In this document: positions 25,870-34,680 of the stretch, piece by piece
Layout of the letters: each line of letters opens with the position of its first letter
Numbering within the stretch: the stretch's first letter is position 1
NCBI GenBank assembly: GCA_041744375.1
Contig: JBGTLA010000012.1
Location: 1 to 44,648 of the forward strand
Direction of reading: 5' to 3'
Origin: JBGTLA01 sp041744375
GTDB lineage: Bacteria > Actinomycetota > Acidimicrobiia > Spongiisociales > ZC4RG35
DNA length: 44,648 nucleotides
Notes under the pieces: generated by a model
The model's database searches: none
The model's input: the letters and a program-made list of their open reading frames with translations, nothing else
What the model was told of the DNA's origin: nothing
Translations under genes and position numbers: made by a program

Positions 25870-27408
25870 GTGACCCCCTCAGACACGACCTCACCCCGAC
25901 GCCCGCCGTGGTGGCGTTCGGCCTCCACCGGGATCGCCGCCGCCGCCGCCGCTCTCGGTGCCGCCGAACTCGTGGCAGGATTGCGATCGGGCTGGCGTTC
26001 TCCGGTCCTCGATGTCGGAGACAGGGCCATTGACTTCGTCCCTCCCCCAGTCAAGGACTTCGCCATCGCCGTGTTCGGAACCGGCGACAAGGTCGCCCTC
26101 CTCGTCGGAATCGGCCTCGTCCTCGTCGTCTACGCCGCCACTGTCGGCATCGCCACCTTGCGCCTCGGGCGGCTGGTCGGAGTGGCGGGCATTCTTGCCT
26201 TCGGGGTGGTGGGCATGGTGGCGTCGATTGGAGGCGGGCTGTCCAACACCGTTCCCAGTGCAGTGGCCACCGCCGTAGGCGTTCCCGCCCTTCTCGCCCT
26301 CACCAGGAGCGAGAGCCCAGCCCGCTCCCCTCACCTGGAAGCGTCTCGCCGGTCTTTCCTCGTCCACACCGGTGCCGTCGTCGCCGGGGCGGCCTTCCTG
26401 GGCGTGGGCGGGCGGGCATTGTCGGGACGCTTCGACGCCGCCCCATCTCAAGCCGGAGTGGCCCTGCCCCGCCCCGTTACATCCCTGCCCGTCGTTGCGG
26501 CCGGCACCTCGTTCGACGTGACCGGCCTCAGCCCACTGGTGACACCCAACGACAACTTCTATCGCATCGACACCGCCCTCACCGTCCCCCAGGTGCCCAC
26601 CGAGACCTACTCACTTGCGATCACCGGCATGGTCTCTCGACCCTCTCAGCTGAGCTATGACGACCTGCTTCGACGCGACCTCATCGAAACCGACATCACG
26701 CTGACGTGCGTGTCCAACGAAGTGGGTGGCCGCCTCGTCGGCAACGCCCGCTGGCTAGGAATACCTTTGGCCGAGCTCTTGGAAGAAGCCGGCGTCTCCC
26801 CCGACGCCGACCAGATCGTCGGGCGTTCGGTCGACGGATACACCTGCGGTTTCCCGGTGGCGGTCGCCCTCGACGGGCGCGACGCCATCGTGGCGGTGGG
26901 CATGAACGGCGAGCCGCTGCCGCTCCAGCACGGCTTCCCGGTCCGCCTCGTGGTACCCGGTCTGTACGGGTACGTGTCGGCCACCAAATGGCTCGCCGAG
27001 ATCGAGCTCACCACTTTCGATGCCTTCGACCACTACTGGGCACGGCGGGACTGGGCGGTGGAGGCACCCATCAAGACCCAATCCCGTATCGATACCCCCG
27101 CCGCCCTGGCCCAGCTCCCGGTCGGGCCGACCGCCATCGCCGGTGTCGCCTGGGCTCAGACCCGCGGCATCGAAGCGGTAGAGGTGCAAATCGACGGGGG
27201 CGCCTGGCAACAGGCCGACCTGGCCGAGGAGCTGGCCGACACGACGTGGCGGCAGTGGAAGCTGGAGTGGGAAGCAACCCCCGGCCGCCACGAGATCGCG
27301 GTGCGGGCCACCGACGGCGAAGGCGAGACACAAACTTCCCAACGAGCGCGACCGATTCCCGACGGAGCCACCGGCTGGCATTCGATCGTGGTGATGGTTG
27401 ACCATTGA
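25870..27408 (+). CDS. Membrane-bound molybdopterin oxidoreductase, sulfite oxidase family
   Basis: A 512-residue protein (GTG start). Residues 1-145 hold about four hydrophobic segments. A twin-arginine-like motif (SRRSFL, 159-164) with a hydrophobic stretch follows. The catalytic domain contains VTPNDNFYRIDTALTVPQV and TLTCVSNEVGG with the molybdenum-ligand Cys280, then GRSVDGYTCGFPVAVAL, RLVVPGLYGYVSATKW and FDHYWARRDW. A C-terminal Mo-co dimerisation-like domain (AGVAWAQTRGIEAVEVQIDG) ends the protein. The molybdopterin domain should lie outside the membrane and oxidise or reduce a small molecule. This membrane-plus-Tat form occurs in actinobacteria, but the substrate is unknown. It lies between the metal transporter and the fasciclin gene, with a SigK-like promoter. 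Confidence 0.88.
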   Translation: MTPSDTTSPRRPPWWRSASTGIAAAAAALGAAELVAGLRSGWRSPVLDVGDRAIDFVPPPVKDFAIAVFGTGDKVALLVGIGLVLVVYAATVGIATLRLGRLVGVAGILAFGVVGMVASIGGGLSNTVPSAVATAVGVPALLALTRSESPARSPHLEASRRSFLVHTGAVVAGAAFLGVGGRALSGRFDAAPSQAGVALPRPVTSLPVVAAGTSFDVTGLSPLVTPNDNFYRIDTALTVPQVPTETYSLAITGMVSRPSQLSYDDLLRRDLIETDITLTCVSNEVGGRLVGNARWLGIPLAELLEEAGVSPDADQIVGRSVDGYTCGFPVAVALDGRDAIVAVGMNGEPLPLQHGFPVRLVVPGLYGYVSATKWLAEIELTTFDAFDHYWARRDWAVEAPIKTQSRIDTPAALAQLPVGPTAIAGVAWAQTRGIEAVEVQIDGGAWQQADLAEELADTTWRQWKLEWEATPGRHEIAVRATDGEGETQTSQRARPIPDGATGWHSIVVMVDH

Positions 27409-27415
27409 CCCGGCT

Positions 27416-27443
27416 CCAATCCGAGAGCCAGCCGAATCCGAAT
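27416..27443 (+). promoter_or_regulatory. SigK-like promoter of the fasciclin gene
   Basis: CCAATC (27416-27421) and CCGAAT (27438-27443) are 16 nt apart, 40 bp upstream of ATG 27484. This is the same 6-16-6 arrangement as before the DUF4331 gene. A second CCGAAT (27432-27437) abuts the -10. Confidence 0.6.
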
Positions 27444-27483
27444 ACCGAACACAAGCTCATCAGAGCAACGAAAGGAACAAGTT

Positions 27484-28143
27484 ATGAGAACCCTCAGACG
27501 ACACGCACGACACATCGGGATGGTGGCGACTCTCGCTCTCGTGCTAGTGGCATGCGGTGGCGATGACTCCGCCGACACCACCATGACACCGCAGACCACC
27601 ACCACCCAGATGACAGAAGAGACCACCACCACCGAGGCGATGGGTCCGGACTTGATGGCAATGAACGTGGGACCGGCCTGCAGCGCGGTGCCAGCCGACG
27701 GACCCGGCAGCTTCGAGGGCATGGCCCAAGACCCCGCCGCCACGGCCGCTTCCAACAATCCCGTCCTGTCGACACTGGTGACAGCGGTGAGCGAAGCAGG
27801 ACTGGTCGACACCCTCAACAGTGAGGGACCGTTCACCATCTTCGCTCCCGTCAACGACGCCTTCGGGGCCATCCCTGAAGAGGACCTGAACGCCATCCTG
27901 GCCGACCAGGACCTCCTCACCGCCATCCTCACCTACCACGTCGTAGCAGGCGAATCGCTCGACATGGCAGGACTGGTCGAGGCCGGCACCGTGACGACCG
28001 TCAACGGAGACGACCTCACCATCGCAGCCTCGGGAGACCTCATCGAGGTCAACGGAGTGGCAATGGTCATCTGCGGCAACGTACAAACCGACAACGCCAC
28101 CGTCCACATCATCGACACCGTCCTCGTCCCCGACATGGGCTGA
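27484..28143 (+). CDS. Fasciclin-domain (FAS1, MPT70/MPT83-like) lipoprotein
   Basis: A 219-residue lipoprotein with basic N-terminus, hydrophobic core and lipobox LVACGG (Cys24), followed by a Thr-rich linker. A single FAS1 domain occupies about 80-218 (NPVLSTLVTAVSEAGLVDTL, GPFTIFAPVNDAFGAIP, LLTAILTYHVVAGESLD, NVQTDNATVHIIDTVLVP). In mycobacteria the related MPT70/MPT83 are the main SigK targets. Here the gene sits 315 bp from a SigK-like factor and behind a matching promoter. It is probably a cell-surface adhesion or binding protein. A clear terminator follows. Confidence 0.92.
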   Translation: MRTLRRHARHIGMVATLALVLVACGGDDSADTTMTPQTTTTQMTEETTTTEAMGPDLMAMNVGPACSAVPADGPGSFEGMAQDPAATAASNNPVLSTLVTAVSEAGLVDTLNSEGPFTIFAPVNDAFGAIPEEDLNAILADQDLLTAILTYHVVAGESLDMAGLVEAGTVTTVNGDDLTIAASGDLIEVNGVAMVICGNVQTDNATVHIIDTVLVPDMG

Positions 28144-28166
28144 CCACCAGCCTGCTAGGACCAGAG

Positions 28167-28194
28167 AGCGGGCGAGGTCGAGACCTCGCCCGCT
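28167..28194 (+). terminator. Intrinsic terminator after the fasciclin gene
   Basis: AGCGGGCGAGGT (28167-28178) and ACCTCGCCCGCT (28183-28194) form a perfect 12-bp stem with loop CGAG, followed by TT, 24 bp after the stop codon. Confidence 0.85.
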
Positions 28195-28457
28195 TTGGCG
28201 CGCGATGAGAGGCTCTTGATCCCATAGCTGCAAGCGCCTTCGACGACTCGCTACGATGCTGGCCCAAGAAACGGGTTTCTCCACGCCTAAGCAGGCGTGG
28301 ACGTCGAGCAGAAAGGACGCCCGCACGCAGTGGCAGTCGTTACCGACGAGCGCCATCGCCACGCCCTCGTCTCGGCCGTTGCAGGCGACCCATCGGGGCC
28401 GGGACGGCGTCGGGTGGCACCAAACCGAACGGTCTTCGGCTTCGAACCCGAGAGACC

Positions 28458-29066
28458 GTGCTCACCTATGCCCCCCTCCCGAAGTTTGTTCCCTGGCGGA
28501 AAACCACCAGTGTGGCGCGCGTGACACTCGACGTCCTCATGGCGCGCTGCGGCGAAGGGGACGAGTCGGCCTTCGTCGAGCTCTACCACCAGGTGGCCGA
28601 TTCCGTATACGGGTTGGCCCGGGCCGTGGTTCGAGACCCTTCAATGGCCGAAGAGATCGCCCACGATGTCCTCCTCGAATTGTGGGACAAGGCATCTCGA
28701 TTCGACCCGGCACGGGGCAGCGCCAAGGCCTGGATCGCCACGATCACGCGCCGACGAGCCATCGACGTCGTCCGCTCGGAGCAGGCAGGGAGGAACCGGG
28801 AAACAAGAGTGGCCACATCCTCTCTCCCCCAGCCCACCGACCCGGTCGGCGACCAGGTCATCGACCTGGCGGACCGCGCGCGGGTGCGAAAGGGCCTGGA
28901 AGGCCTCACCGAAGTGCAAAAACAGGCCATCGACCTCGCCTACTTCGGGGGCCTCACCTACCGCCAGGTAGCCCAACACCTCGATGTCCCGCTCGGGACG
29001 ATCAAGACCAGGATGCGCGACGGGCTCAAGAGGCTGGCCAGCTCCTTCGGCGGCGACGATGAGTGA
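28458..29066 (+). CDS. sigK: ECF RNA polymerase sigma factor, SigK-like
   Basis: Up to 202 residues. Region 2 is GDESAFVELYHQVADSVYGL with RVVRDPSMAEEIAHDVLLEL (-10 recognition) and RFDPARGSAKAWIATITRRR. Region 4 is GLEGLTEVQKQAIDLAYFGG then LTYRQVAQHLDVPLGTIKTR (-35 recognition), ending RMRDGLKRLASSF. The start is uncertain: GTG 28458, GTG 28512, GTG 28521 and ATG 28539 are in frame, and family homology begins near 28539. The stop overlaps the anti-sigma start by 8 bp. It should direct transcription of the envelope genes that carry CCAATC-N16-CCGAAT. A small hairpin (28281-28300) precedes it. Confidence 0.88.
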   Translation: MLTYAPLPKFVPWRKTTSVARVTLDVLMARCGEGDESAFVELYHQVADSVYGLARAVVRDPSMAEEIAHDVLLELWDKASRFDPARGSAKAWIATITRRRAIDVVRSEQAGRNRETRVATSSLPQPTDPVGDQVIDLADRARVRKGLEGLTEVQKQAIDLAYFGGLTYRQVAQHLDVPLGTIKTRMRDGLKRLASSFGGDDE

Positions 29067-29715
29067 CCACCCCGACCTCGCCGCCGGCTATGTGCTCGAT
29101 GCTCTCGACTCCGAAGAGCGGCGTTTCTTCGACGCCCACCTCGCCACCTGCGAGGACTGTCGAGCGGAAGTGATGGAGCTGTCCGGGGGACTCGAACAGC
29201 TCTTCGACGAAATCGCCGAGCCGGCGCCCGAGTCGCTGAGAGGAAGGGTTCTCTCGGCGGTGCGGCCGGCCGACCTGTCGCCGGCGGTGCGACGACGCGG
29301 ATGGGTGGTCGCCACCGGCATCGCTGCTGGGCTGGCTCTCGTGTTAGGAGTGGCCGCCATCTTCCTCCAGGTTCAGTTCGCCGAGTCGAGAGCGATCACC
29401 GCCGTCCTGACCGCCGCCGACGCCGAGACCGTCCCGCTCGAAGGCATCGCCGGTTATGTCGTCCGCTCGGGCGACGCCGCGGTGCTGGTCTCCCATGATC
29501 TACCCGAACTCCCCCCCGACCGCACCTACCAGTTGTGGCTCATCGACGAGGGCGGACCCAACCCGGCCGGAGTGTTCCGGCCGGACCGGGAAGGAGCGGC
29601 CGTCGTGCTGGTCGCCGATGAAGACACGGTCGGAAAGGTGGTCGGCATCACGGCGGAGCCAGCCGGGGGGTCACCTCAGCCGACAGGGACCGTCTTGGCC
29701 ACAGCCGGGCTCTAA
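29059..29715 (+). CDS. rskA: Anti-sigma-K factor RskA-like membrane protein
   Basis: A 218-residue protein beginning MSDHPDLAAGYVLDALDSEE. The zinc-binding anti-sigma motif HxxxCxxC is DAHLATCEDC (His27, Cys31, Cys34). One transmembrane segment lies at about 83-105 (WVVATGIAAGLALVLGVAAI). The extracytoplasmic domain is the RskA fold (LPELPPDRTYQLWLIDEGGP). The N-terminal part would bind the sigma factor and hold it at the membrane until regulated proteolysis releases it. The start ATG 29059 lies inside the end of the sigma gene, so the two are translationally coupled. The protein is intact, so the sigma factor is probably normally repressed. Confidence 0.9.
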   Translation: MSDHPDLAAGYVLDALDSEERRFFDAHLATCEDCRAEVMELSGGLEQLFDEIAEPAPESLRGRVLSAVRPADLSPAVRRRGWVVATGIAAGLALVLGVAAIFLQVQFAESRAITAVLTAADAETVPLEGIAGYVVRSGDAAVLVSHDLPELPPDRTYQLWLIDEGGPNPAGVFRPDREGAAVVLVADEDTVGKVVGITAEPAGGSPQPTGTVLATAGL

Positions 29716-29819
29716 TCCGGATTCGGAAGGTAACCCGCCCCCTCACTCCGGGCCGCAGACTCTCGGCCGGAAGTCGCCGAGCCCGGCTGACCCGGGCGGT
29801 CGACGGGTAGAGTCGGGCG

Positions 29820-30331
29820 GTTCCCACAGAATTCTGGTCGTTTGTCGGGGTAGCCGCCCTCATCGTCATCACTCCCGGAGTCGACATGGCGCTGGTGGGC
29901 CGCAACACGCTTGCGGGGGGACGTCTGGACGGAGCGCGGACCGCCATCGGTACCATTCTCAGGCTCGGTGTTCATGCCAATGCGGCAGTGGTGGGCCTCT
30001 CGGTGGTGATCGCCGCTTCCGCCACTGCGTTCAACGTCGTCAAACTGGTCGGGGCGGACTATCTGATGTGGCTCGGGTTAGCCACCCTATGAGGCACGTT
30101 GCGTCGGGCGTCGGCACGGCCAGGTGAGTCGGACCGGACGCACTTTCGTGGGTTCTCCGGCTCACTGCTGGTCCAGGGTGCCCTCACCAACGTTCTTAAC
30201 CCAGAAGTTGGCGTCCTGTTCTTGTCTTTCCTGCCACAGTTCGTCGACCCCGCCCGGGAAGCGACGCCTCAGATCGCCCTGATGACCGCCACCTTCATGA
30301 CGCTAGGGGCGGTATGGCTCGGCCTGTGCTA
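29820..30331 (+). pseudogene. LysE/RhtB-family exporter, degenerate
   Basis: The frame reads TEFWSFVGVAALIVITPGVD, GARTAIGTILRLGVHANAAV and ADYLMWLGLATL, then TGA (30090-30092) where family members have Trp (LW-G). It continues in frame: FSGSLLVQGALTNVLNPEVG, VLFLSFLPQFVD and ALMTATFMTLGAVWLGLCYW. The expected start codon is GTT (29820) rather than GTG. Similarity stops near 30331 before the last helices, where a DUF222 fragment begins. The in-frame stop, missing start and lost C-terminus indicate a dead amino-acid exporter gene. Confidence 0.75.
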
Positions 30332-30334
30332 TTG

Positions 30335-31012
30335 GCGTCGGCCCGCAATCGCCACCCCGAGCCCTTCGCAGCCGACCAGCCCAGCCTGGCCGACGCCGTC
30401 GTCGGTCTCAGGCTGGGTGACACCCGCCGCCTCCTGGCCTATTGGGCCCAGGCCCACGATCACGCCGACGGCGGTGAAGACAACGAACCGTCGTCGGTGT
30501 TTCTGTCCAAAGGGTGGAAGGGCCGGGGCCGCCTGGACGGCGACCTCGACGCCGAGGCCCACGACCTCGTGGCCACCGCACTCGACACCCTCATCTCAAA
30601 GGTCGTCTGGGCGACACCCGCCGAAGACCTCCCCAAGATGTCGCACTGCGCGCCAAGCCCTCACTCAGCTGTCCCGCCGCCACCTCGACGCGCTCGACAC
30701 CCCCGTTGACCACGGCAACCGGCCCCACCTCACCGTCGTTGTCGACTGACGAACACTCACCGGGACCGGCCTGGGAGGGGTGTGCGAATTGGGCGACGAA
30801 ACCGTCATAACCCCCGAAACGGCCCGGCGGCTGGCATGCGACGCCAACGTGTCCCGGCTGCTCACCGGACCCGGCTCAGAAATCTTGGACCTGGGACGCA
30901 CCCGCCGCACCGTCAGCCCCGCTCAATGGCGAGCCCTGCGGGCCCGCGACCGCCACTGCCGGTTCCCCGGATGTCGCCGACTCTGGAGTTGGTGCGACGC
31001 CCACCACCCTGA
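30335..31012 (+). pseudogene. DUF222/HNH endonuclease-type protein, degenerate
   Basis: Fragments in changing frames: DAVVGLRLGDTRRLLAYWAQ, KGRGRLDGDLDAEAHDLVAT, ALTQLSRRHLDALDTPVDHG, NRPHLTVVVD, then TGA (30747-30749), then TLTGTGLGGVCELGDETVIT, RTVSPAQWRALRARDRHCRF, PGCRRLWSWCDAHHP. This matches the actinobacterial DUF222-plus-HNH family, often linked to mobile introns or 13E12-type repeats. It lacks its N-terminus, contains at least one frameshift and one stop, and ends in the middle of the HNH motif. Confidence 0.75.
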
Positions 31013-31103
31013 CGCCCCAAGGACCAAGAAGACGTGTCGTGGTCACCGGCTTGGCGGGGCCCGTCCCTTTCCACCCCGCCAACCGGTGACGATCGGGATC
31101 GTG

Positions 31104-31652
31104 TCAGCGACCGCGTAGCTGCCCGCGTACCGCTCCCGCCGGGTACTCGCCGTTGTGAACGTTCACGTAGAAGGACGACGGGTGGGCGAAGATATCGCTC
31201 GGGTTTCCTCCGTTGACGAAAACGGGGTTCCCGGCCCGAGTATCCCCCACCGTGAGACAATCGGCCGACTGCCCGTCCTGAGGCCAAGCGAGGTTGACTA
31301 CGACGGGGCCGTTGGCGCCCTTGTCTCCGAGATGGATGTGAGCCTGGCGTGGTCCACCAGGAGCCAGTTCCGTCTCGGCGATCCGGTCGACCAGGAGGAC
31401 GTAGCACAGTGTCTGACGAGTGGGGTCGTTGTCGATCCCGAACACATAGACCTCGCCCCGTCCGTTCGGGTCTCCCACGATACGGTTGTTTCGTGCCCCT
31501 GTCTCGACTTCTTGGCGACCATCGAGGTCGGCGGTCAGGATGGGGTTGGCGTGGCCGGCAACGGCGGTGTCAGCGTTGGCCAACATGAGACCGATCACCA
31601 GCGCCAGCGCCAGCGCCGCGGCGGCAACATAACGAGATACAGCCAGTGTCAT
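31104..31652 (-). CDS. Small secreted CHRD-domain protein
   Basis: A 182-residue exported protein with a signal peptide (VAAAALALALVIGLMLANA, cleavage probably after the AVAG region near 33). One CHRD domain fills the rest: ILTADLDGRQEVETGARNNR, GRGEVYVFGIDNDPTRQTLC, RQAHIHLGDKGANGPVVVNL and FYVNVHNGEYPAGAVRGQL. ATG 31652 has a GGAAGGA ribosome site. A SigK-like promoter lies upstream (31708-31735), and a hairpin (31675-31693) sits in the leader. It shares the CHRD fold with the DUF4331-SLH protein 8 kb away, so both may belong to the same envelope regulon. The domain's ligand is unknown. Confidence 0.85.
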   Translation of the reverse strand: MTLAVSRYVAAAALALALVIGLMLANADTAVAGHANPILTADLDGRQEVETGARNNRIVGDPNGRGEVYVFGIDNDPTRQTLCYVLLVDRIAETELAPGGPRQAHIHLGDKGANGPVVVNLAWPQDGQSADCLTVGDTRAGNPVFVNGGNPSDIFAHPSSFYVNVHNGEYPAGAVRGQLRGR

Positions 31653-31707
31653 AGCTGTTCCTTCCTCTCGATTCGATCGGCACTCGGCCGATCCTTCTTG
31701 GTCTCCC

Positions 31708-31735
31708 GTTCGGAACCGACCGCACGACGGTTGGG
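31708..31735 (-). promoter_or_regulatory. SigK-like promoter of the CHRD gene (degenerate)
   Basis: Reverse strand CCCAAC (31730-31735) and CCGAAC (31708-31713) are 16 nt apart; CCAACC (31729-31734) gives a 15-nt spacer. It is about 56 bp upstream of the ATG and matches the cluster motif less closely than the others. Confidence 0.4.
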
Positions 31736-31816
31736 AGTTTCCCCTGCGTTCCGGCTTGGGCCCGCTCTGACAGGCAATGATCAGGACCATGATGGGAGGC
31801 CGGACCATCATGGAGG

Positions 31817-32181
31817 CGACCCGACCTCCTCGACCTCACCGAGGTCGGCCCAGTGATCGCCACCACCATCCTCACCGTCTGGTCCCACCCCGGACGGATC
31901 CGCAACGAGGGAGCCTTCGCCATGCTCGCCGGCGTCGCTCCCATACCCGCCTCATCCGGCAAGACCACTAGGCACCAGCTCAACCGCCGAGGAGACCGCC
32001 ACCTCAACAGCGCCATCCACATCATCGCCATCCAACGCCAACGCCGCGACACCCGCACCCAGGCCTACTTCACCAAGCGACGCGCCGAGGGCGAACCGAC
32101 CGAGAAATCCGACGCTGCCTCAAGCGCTACATCGCCCGAGAGCTCTACCAAACCCTCGAGAAAGGACTTGACAACCAATAG
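31817..32181 (+). pseudogene. IS110-family transposase, C-terminal fragment
   Basis: The frame from 31817 reads RPDLLDLTEVGPVIATTILT, WSHPGRIRNEGAFAMLAGVA, PIPASSGKTTRHQLNRRGDR and AYFTKRRAEGEPTEK. After a one-base shift near 32104 it continues EIRRCLKRYIARELYQTLEK and GLDNQ to a TAG at 32179-32181. This is the IS116/IS110/IS902 C-terminal domain with its serine (PASSGKT). No N-terminal half precedes it; the upstream 60 bp are unrelated. It could be the missing end of the fragment at 11346-11528. Confidence 0.8.
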
Positions 32182-32511
32182 GAGCGTCTCAGTTGCGTAC
32201 ACGTGCTTCTGAGAATCACACGGTGGCCATCAACGTCACAGGACCGTGACGGATCAGGCCGTCCTACACCACAAGATGGGACTCACCCCGTAGTGCTGGT
32301 CAGAGGCATAGTTGATCGCCGGAGGTCTCGGTTCCAAAAGCTGGAGGTCGACGGATCGATGTTCTGACCACCACAAGAATCGCCGCCCGTAAGGCTGCTT
32401 TCTGGACGTCGCGGTCCGACCCAGATCCACCCTCGAATTGACCTCTCGACCCCGTTCTGTCTGTGCCAGACCGTACCATCGCCACACGCGCGACAGCCTT
32501 CGACTAACGAC
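32182..32511. other. Intergenic region between the IS110 remnant and the four-TM protein
   Basis: About 330 bp with no supported gene. It should include the right end of the IS110 element and the promoter of the following gene, but I cannot place either with confidence. Confidence 0.35.
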
Positions 32512-34671
32512 ATGACACAACGGACAGACAACGACCGCGAATACCTCCGTTCCTGGGATCCCCTCACGGGCACCGTTCGAGGCCACCTAAGGACCGAGAC
32601 GGAACGACTTGCCGCTTCTGTTCCGATGAGCCGTGCACGTATCCGGCGTTGGGTGCGCTTTCTGGGATTCCGGCTCGCAGCCCAACCAGTATCGGCAGTC
32701 TTCACGGTGATCGCGATCTCCGCTGTCCTCGGTGCGCTCGCGTTGATCGGCTTCAACTGGCCAATTTGGGGCCACGAGACCTCAGACTACGCCGCCATCA
32801 CACTTGCCGCCGGGTCAGCGACTGCATTCGGCGCAGTCGTGTTCTCCGTCACGACGACCGCCTTCACCCGAGCGGCAGATATGGCTCCGGGCTATTCGGT
32901 CGTCGTACTTAACCGTCGTTCCCCGTGGTTGAGTGGCCTTGGCATCATCTTGGTCTCGGCCTGCCTTCTGGCATTCGCTTCTGTCAACCCGACCCTGTGC
33001 GGGGCGTTGGCGGCGGTCCTCGTAGCCGTCTCCGCTGTGACCTGGTCGTGGATAGCGGCACGCTGTACATTGACCGCAAGCGACCCTCTGAACATTGCCC
33101 GTGACGCTGGTCGCTACTACCGAAAAGCAGTTCTCCGGAGCGCGAGGTGGGCTCAATCGGGCCTGGCGACCGGCTGGCCAAAGGGCATACGTAGGGACCC
33201 GGAGCTTGTCGCGCGCCTTACCTGGCAACACCAGCAGCAAGTGGTTGCGAGCATGCTAAGGCAGATTCGAGCGGGGTTGCTCAGCACCGCCGGCAAGGGG
33301 AGCCTCACGGAGTCTGTCATGCTGTTCGAAGCGTTGGTGAGCGCCTTCGATGATTACGCAGCATCTGTGGGCGGGGAGATCGGGCCATACAACGGTCTTC
33401 CGGACATCGTGCTGGGAGCCGCTGACCGATTGATCGATGCGTGCATTCAGCATGACGACAACGAGGCGGCTCAGTACGCAGTGCGACAGATCGTGGCAAT
33501 GGGAGGCGAGGGGTATGCGGATCCTGACTATGCCAGTGTGAGGTCACTCACCTTTCAGCGGGTTTCCTCCTGGGTCGACCGGACGTGGGATAAGGACACC
33601 AGCACCATCCCAGCAGTTGGGATCGTTGCCATGGGAGACTTGATCCAGGCTTGGGTTTCGTCGTCCGCCTATGAAGACGTCCAGCGGGAGCTTCAGACTG
33701 TCTCCAAGACCGCCTTGCGGTCAATAGTTACTCGCCGGCTACACATAGGACAAGCTGCGACAGGACAGCTCGCGCGGCTGTTTCCCATCCTGGCCAACGA
33801 GCCCAACCGCCATCTCAGATCCGAATACTTGAAAGAATGGACGGAGGCGACTGTCCCGCTCGCGGTTATGGCCCCTCATGAACCCCTGACCGGAATGGCC
33901 GGCGTGGCTGACGCTTTGGTCCCAGGTATGACGCTGGCAGGCGGTCCATTCATCCAACGAACCATTTGGGCAGTCGATCCTTCCGCCCTCCCTGATGCGG
34001 CCGGAGCGGTACTCGCGATGTTGGACAAGGCGCTGACAGGTTTTGCCCGCGGCGACGCGGATGAACAGACTCTCGAGCAAGGGTTGTCCGAGTACCTAGT
34101 CGTGGCGTACCAAGCCTTACTGGTTCTCGTTGCGAACCGAGATTCGGTTGACGGGACGGTGCAGGCGAAGGAGTGCTTGGCGTTTATTACAGCCATAGCC
34201 GCATCCGACACACTCGCCCCAATCTTGTCGGCACCCGAGGTTGCCGAGGTCGTTTGGTCGATCATCCTCGCTTGCTCAGCGCTCGGAGTCGGAAGCGACC
34301 GTCTCGCTCAAGTCAGCGGTTCGATCCTTGCCGCACTGGGTATCCCAGGCCCCTGGACATCGTCTGTACTAGACGGCCCATACGTCAGAGCCTTCGTGAT
34401 CGGACTCATGGTGATGAACGGTCAATCCAACGACGTCATAGAGGCGTGGGCGACGGAAGCCACCAAGGCGGAAGTCGAGCGAGGGAGCTTTGGATCGGGG
34501 TTGGATTGGGGGATGCACATCGAAGGACTCGGCCGATCTCCTTCCACAAACCGGAATCGTGTAACGGCCCCCCAACCTCTCTTTAACCTCGTGAATTCCC
34601 TGGCAATTGAGCGCTTTCCCGATTTGGCAACGCAAGCCGAACTCGAAGACGAAGTCATCGACGCGGATTAA
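32512..34671 (+). CDS. Large four-TM membrane protein of unknown function (DUF2254-like layout)
   Basis: A 719-residue protein. After a basic N-terminus four transmembrane segments are visible: about 62-83 (VFTVIAISAVLGALALIGF), 94-118 (AITLAAGSATAFGAVVFSVT), 137-158 (WLSGLGIILVSACLLAFAS) and 160-182 (LCGALAAVLVAVSAVTWSW). The remaining 530 residues are soluble, helix-rich and without a motif I recognise. The TM arrangement, including GAVVFSVTTTAF, recalls DUF2254 membrane proteins, but the long C-terminal part is not obviously shared. Base composition is less GC-rich than its neighbours, and it sits next to a type III restriction-modification system, which suggests an acquired gene. A defence-related role is speculation. 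Confidence 0.75.
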   Translation: MTQRTDNDREYLRSWDPLTGTVRGHLRTETERLAASVPMSRARIRRWVRFLGFRLAAQPVSAVFTVIAISAVLGALALIGFNWPIWGHETSDYAAITLAAGSATAFGAVVFSVTTTAFTRAADMAPGYSVVVLNRRSPWLSGLGIILVSACLLAFASVNPTLCGALAAVLVAVSAVTWSWIAARCTLTASDPLNIARDAGRYYRKAVLRSARWAQSGLATGWPKGIRRDPELVARLTWQHQQQVVASMLRQIRAGLLSTAGKGSLTESVMLFEALVSAFDDYAASVGGEIGPYNGLPDIVLGAADRLIDACIQHDDNEAAQYAVRQIVAMGGEGYADPDYASVRSLTFQRVSSWVDRTWDKDTSTIPAVGIVAMGDLIQAWVSSSAYEDVQRELQTVSKTALRSIVTRRLHIGQAATGQLARLFPILANEPNRHLRSEYLKEWTEATVPLAVMAPHEPLTGMAGVADALVPGMTLAGGPFIQRTIWAVDPSALPDAAGAVLAMLDKALTGFARGDADEQTLEQGLSEYLVVAYQALLVLVANRDSVDGTVQAKECLAFITAIAASDTLAPILSAPEVAEVVWSIILACSALGVGSDRLAQVSGSILAALGIPGPWTSSVLDGPYVRAFVIGLMVMNGQSNDVIEAWATEATKAEVERGSFGSGLDWGMHIEGLGRSPSTNRNRVTAPQPLFNLVNSLAIERFPDLATQAELEDEVIDAD

Positions 34672-34680
34672 CTCGACTCG

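Noticed and set aside
32430..32485. TTGACC followed by TACCAT as a promoter for the four-TM gene
   Set aside because: The spacing is more than 30 nt, well outside the normal 16-19 nt, so the pairing is not credible.
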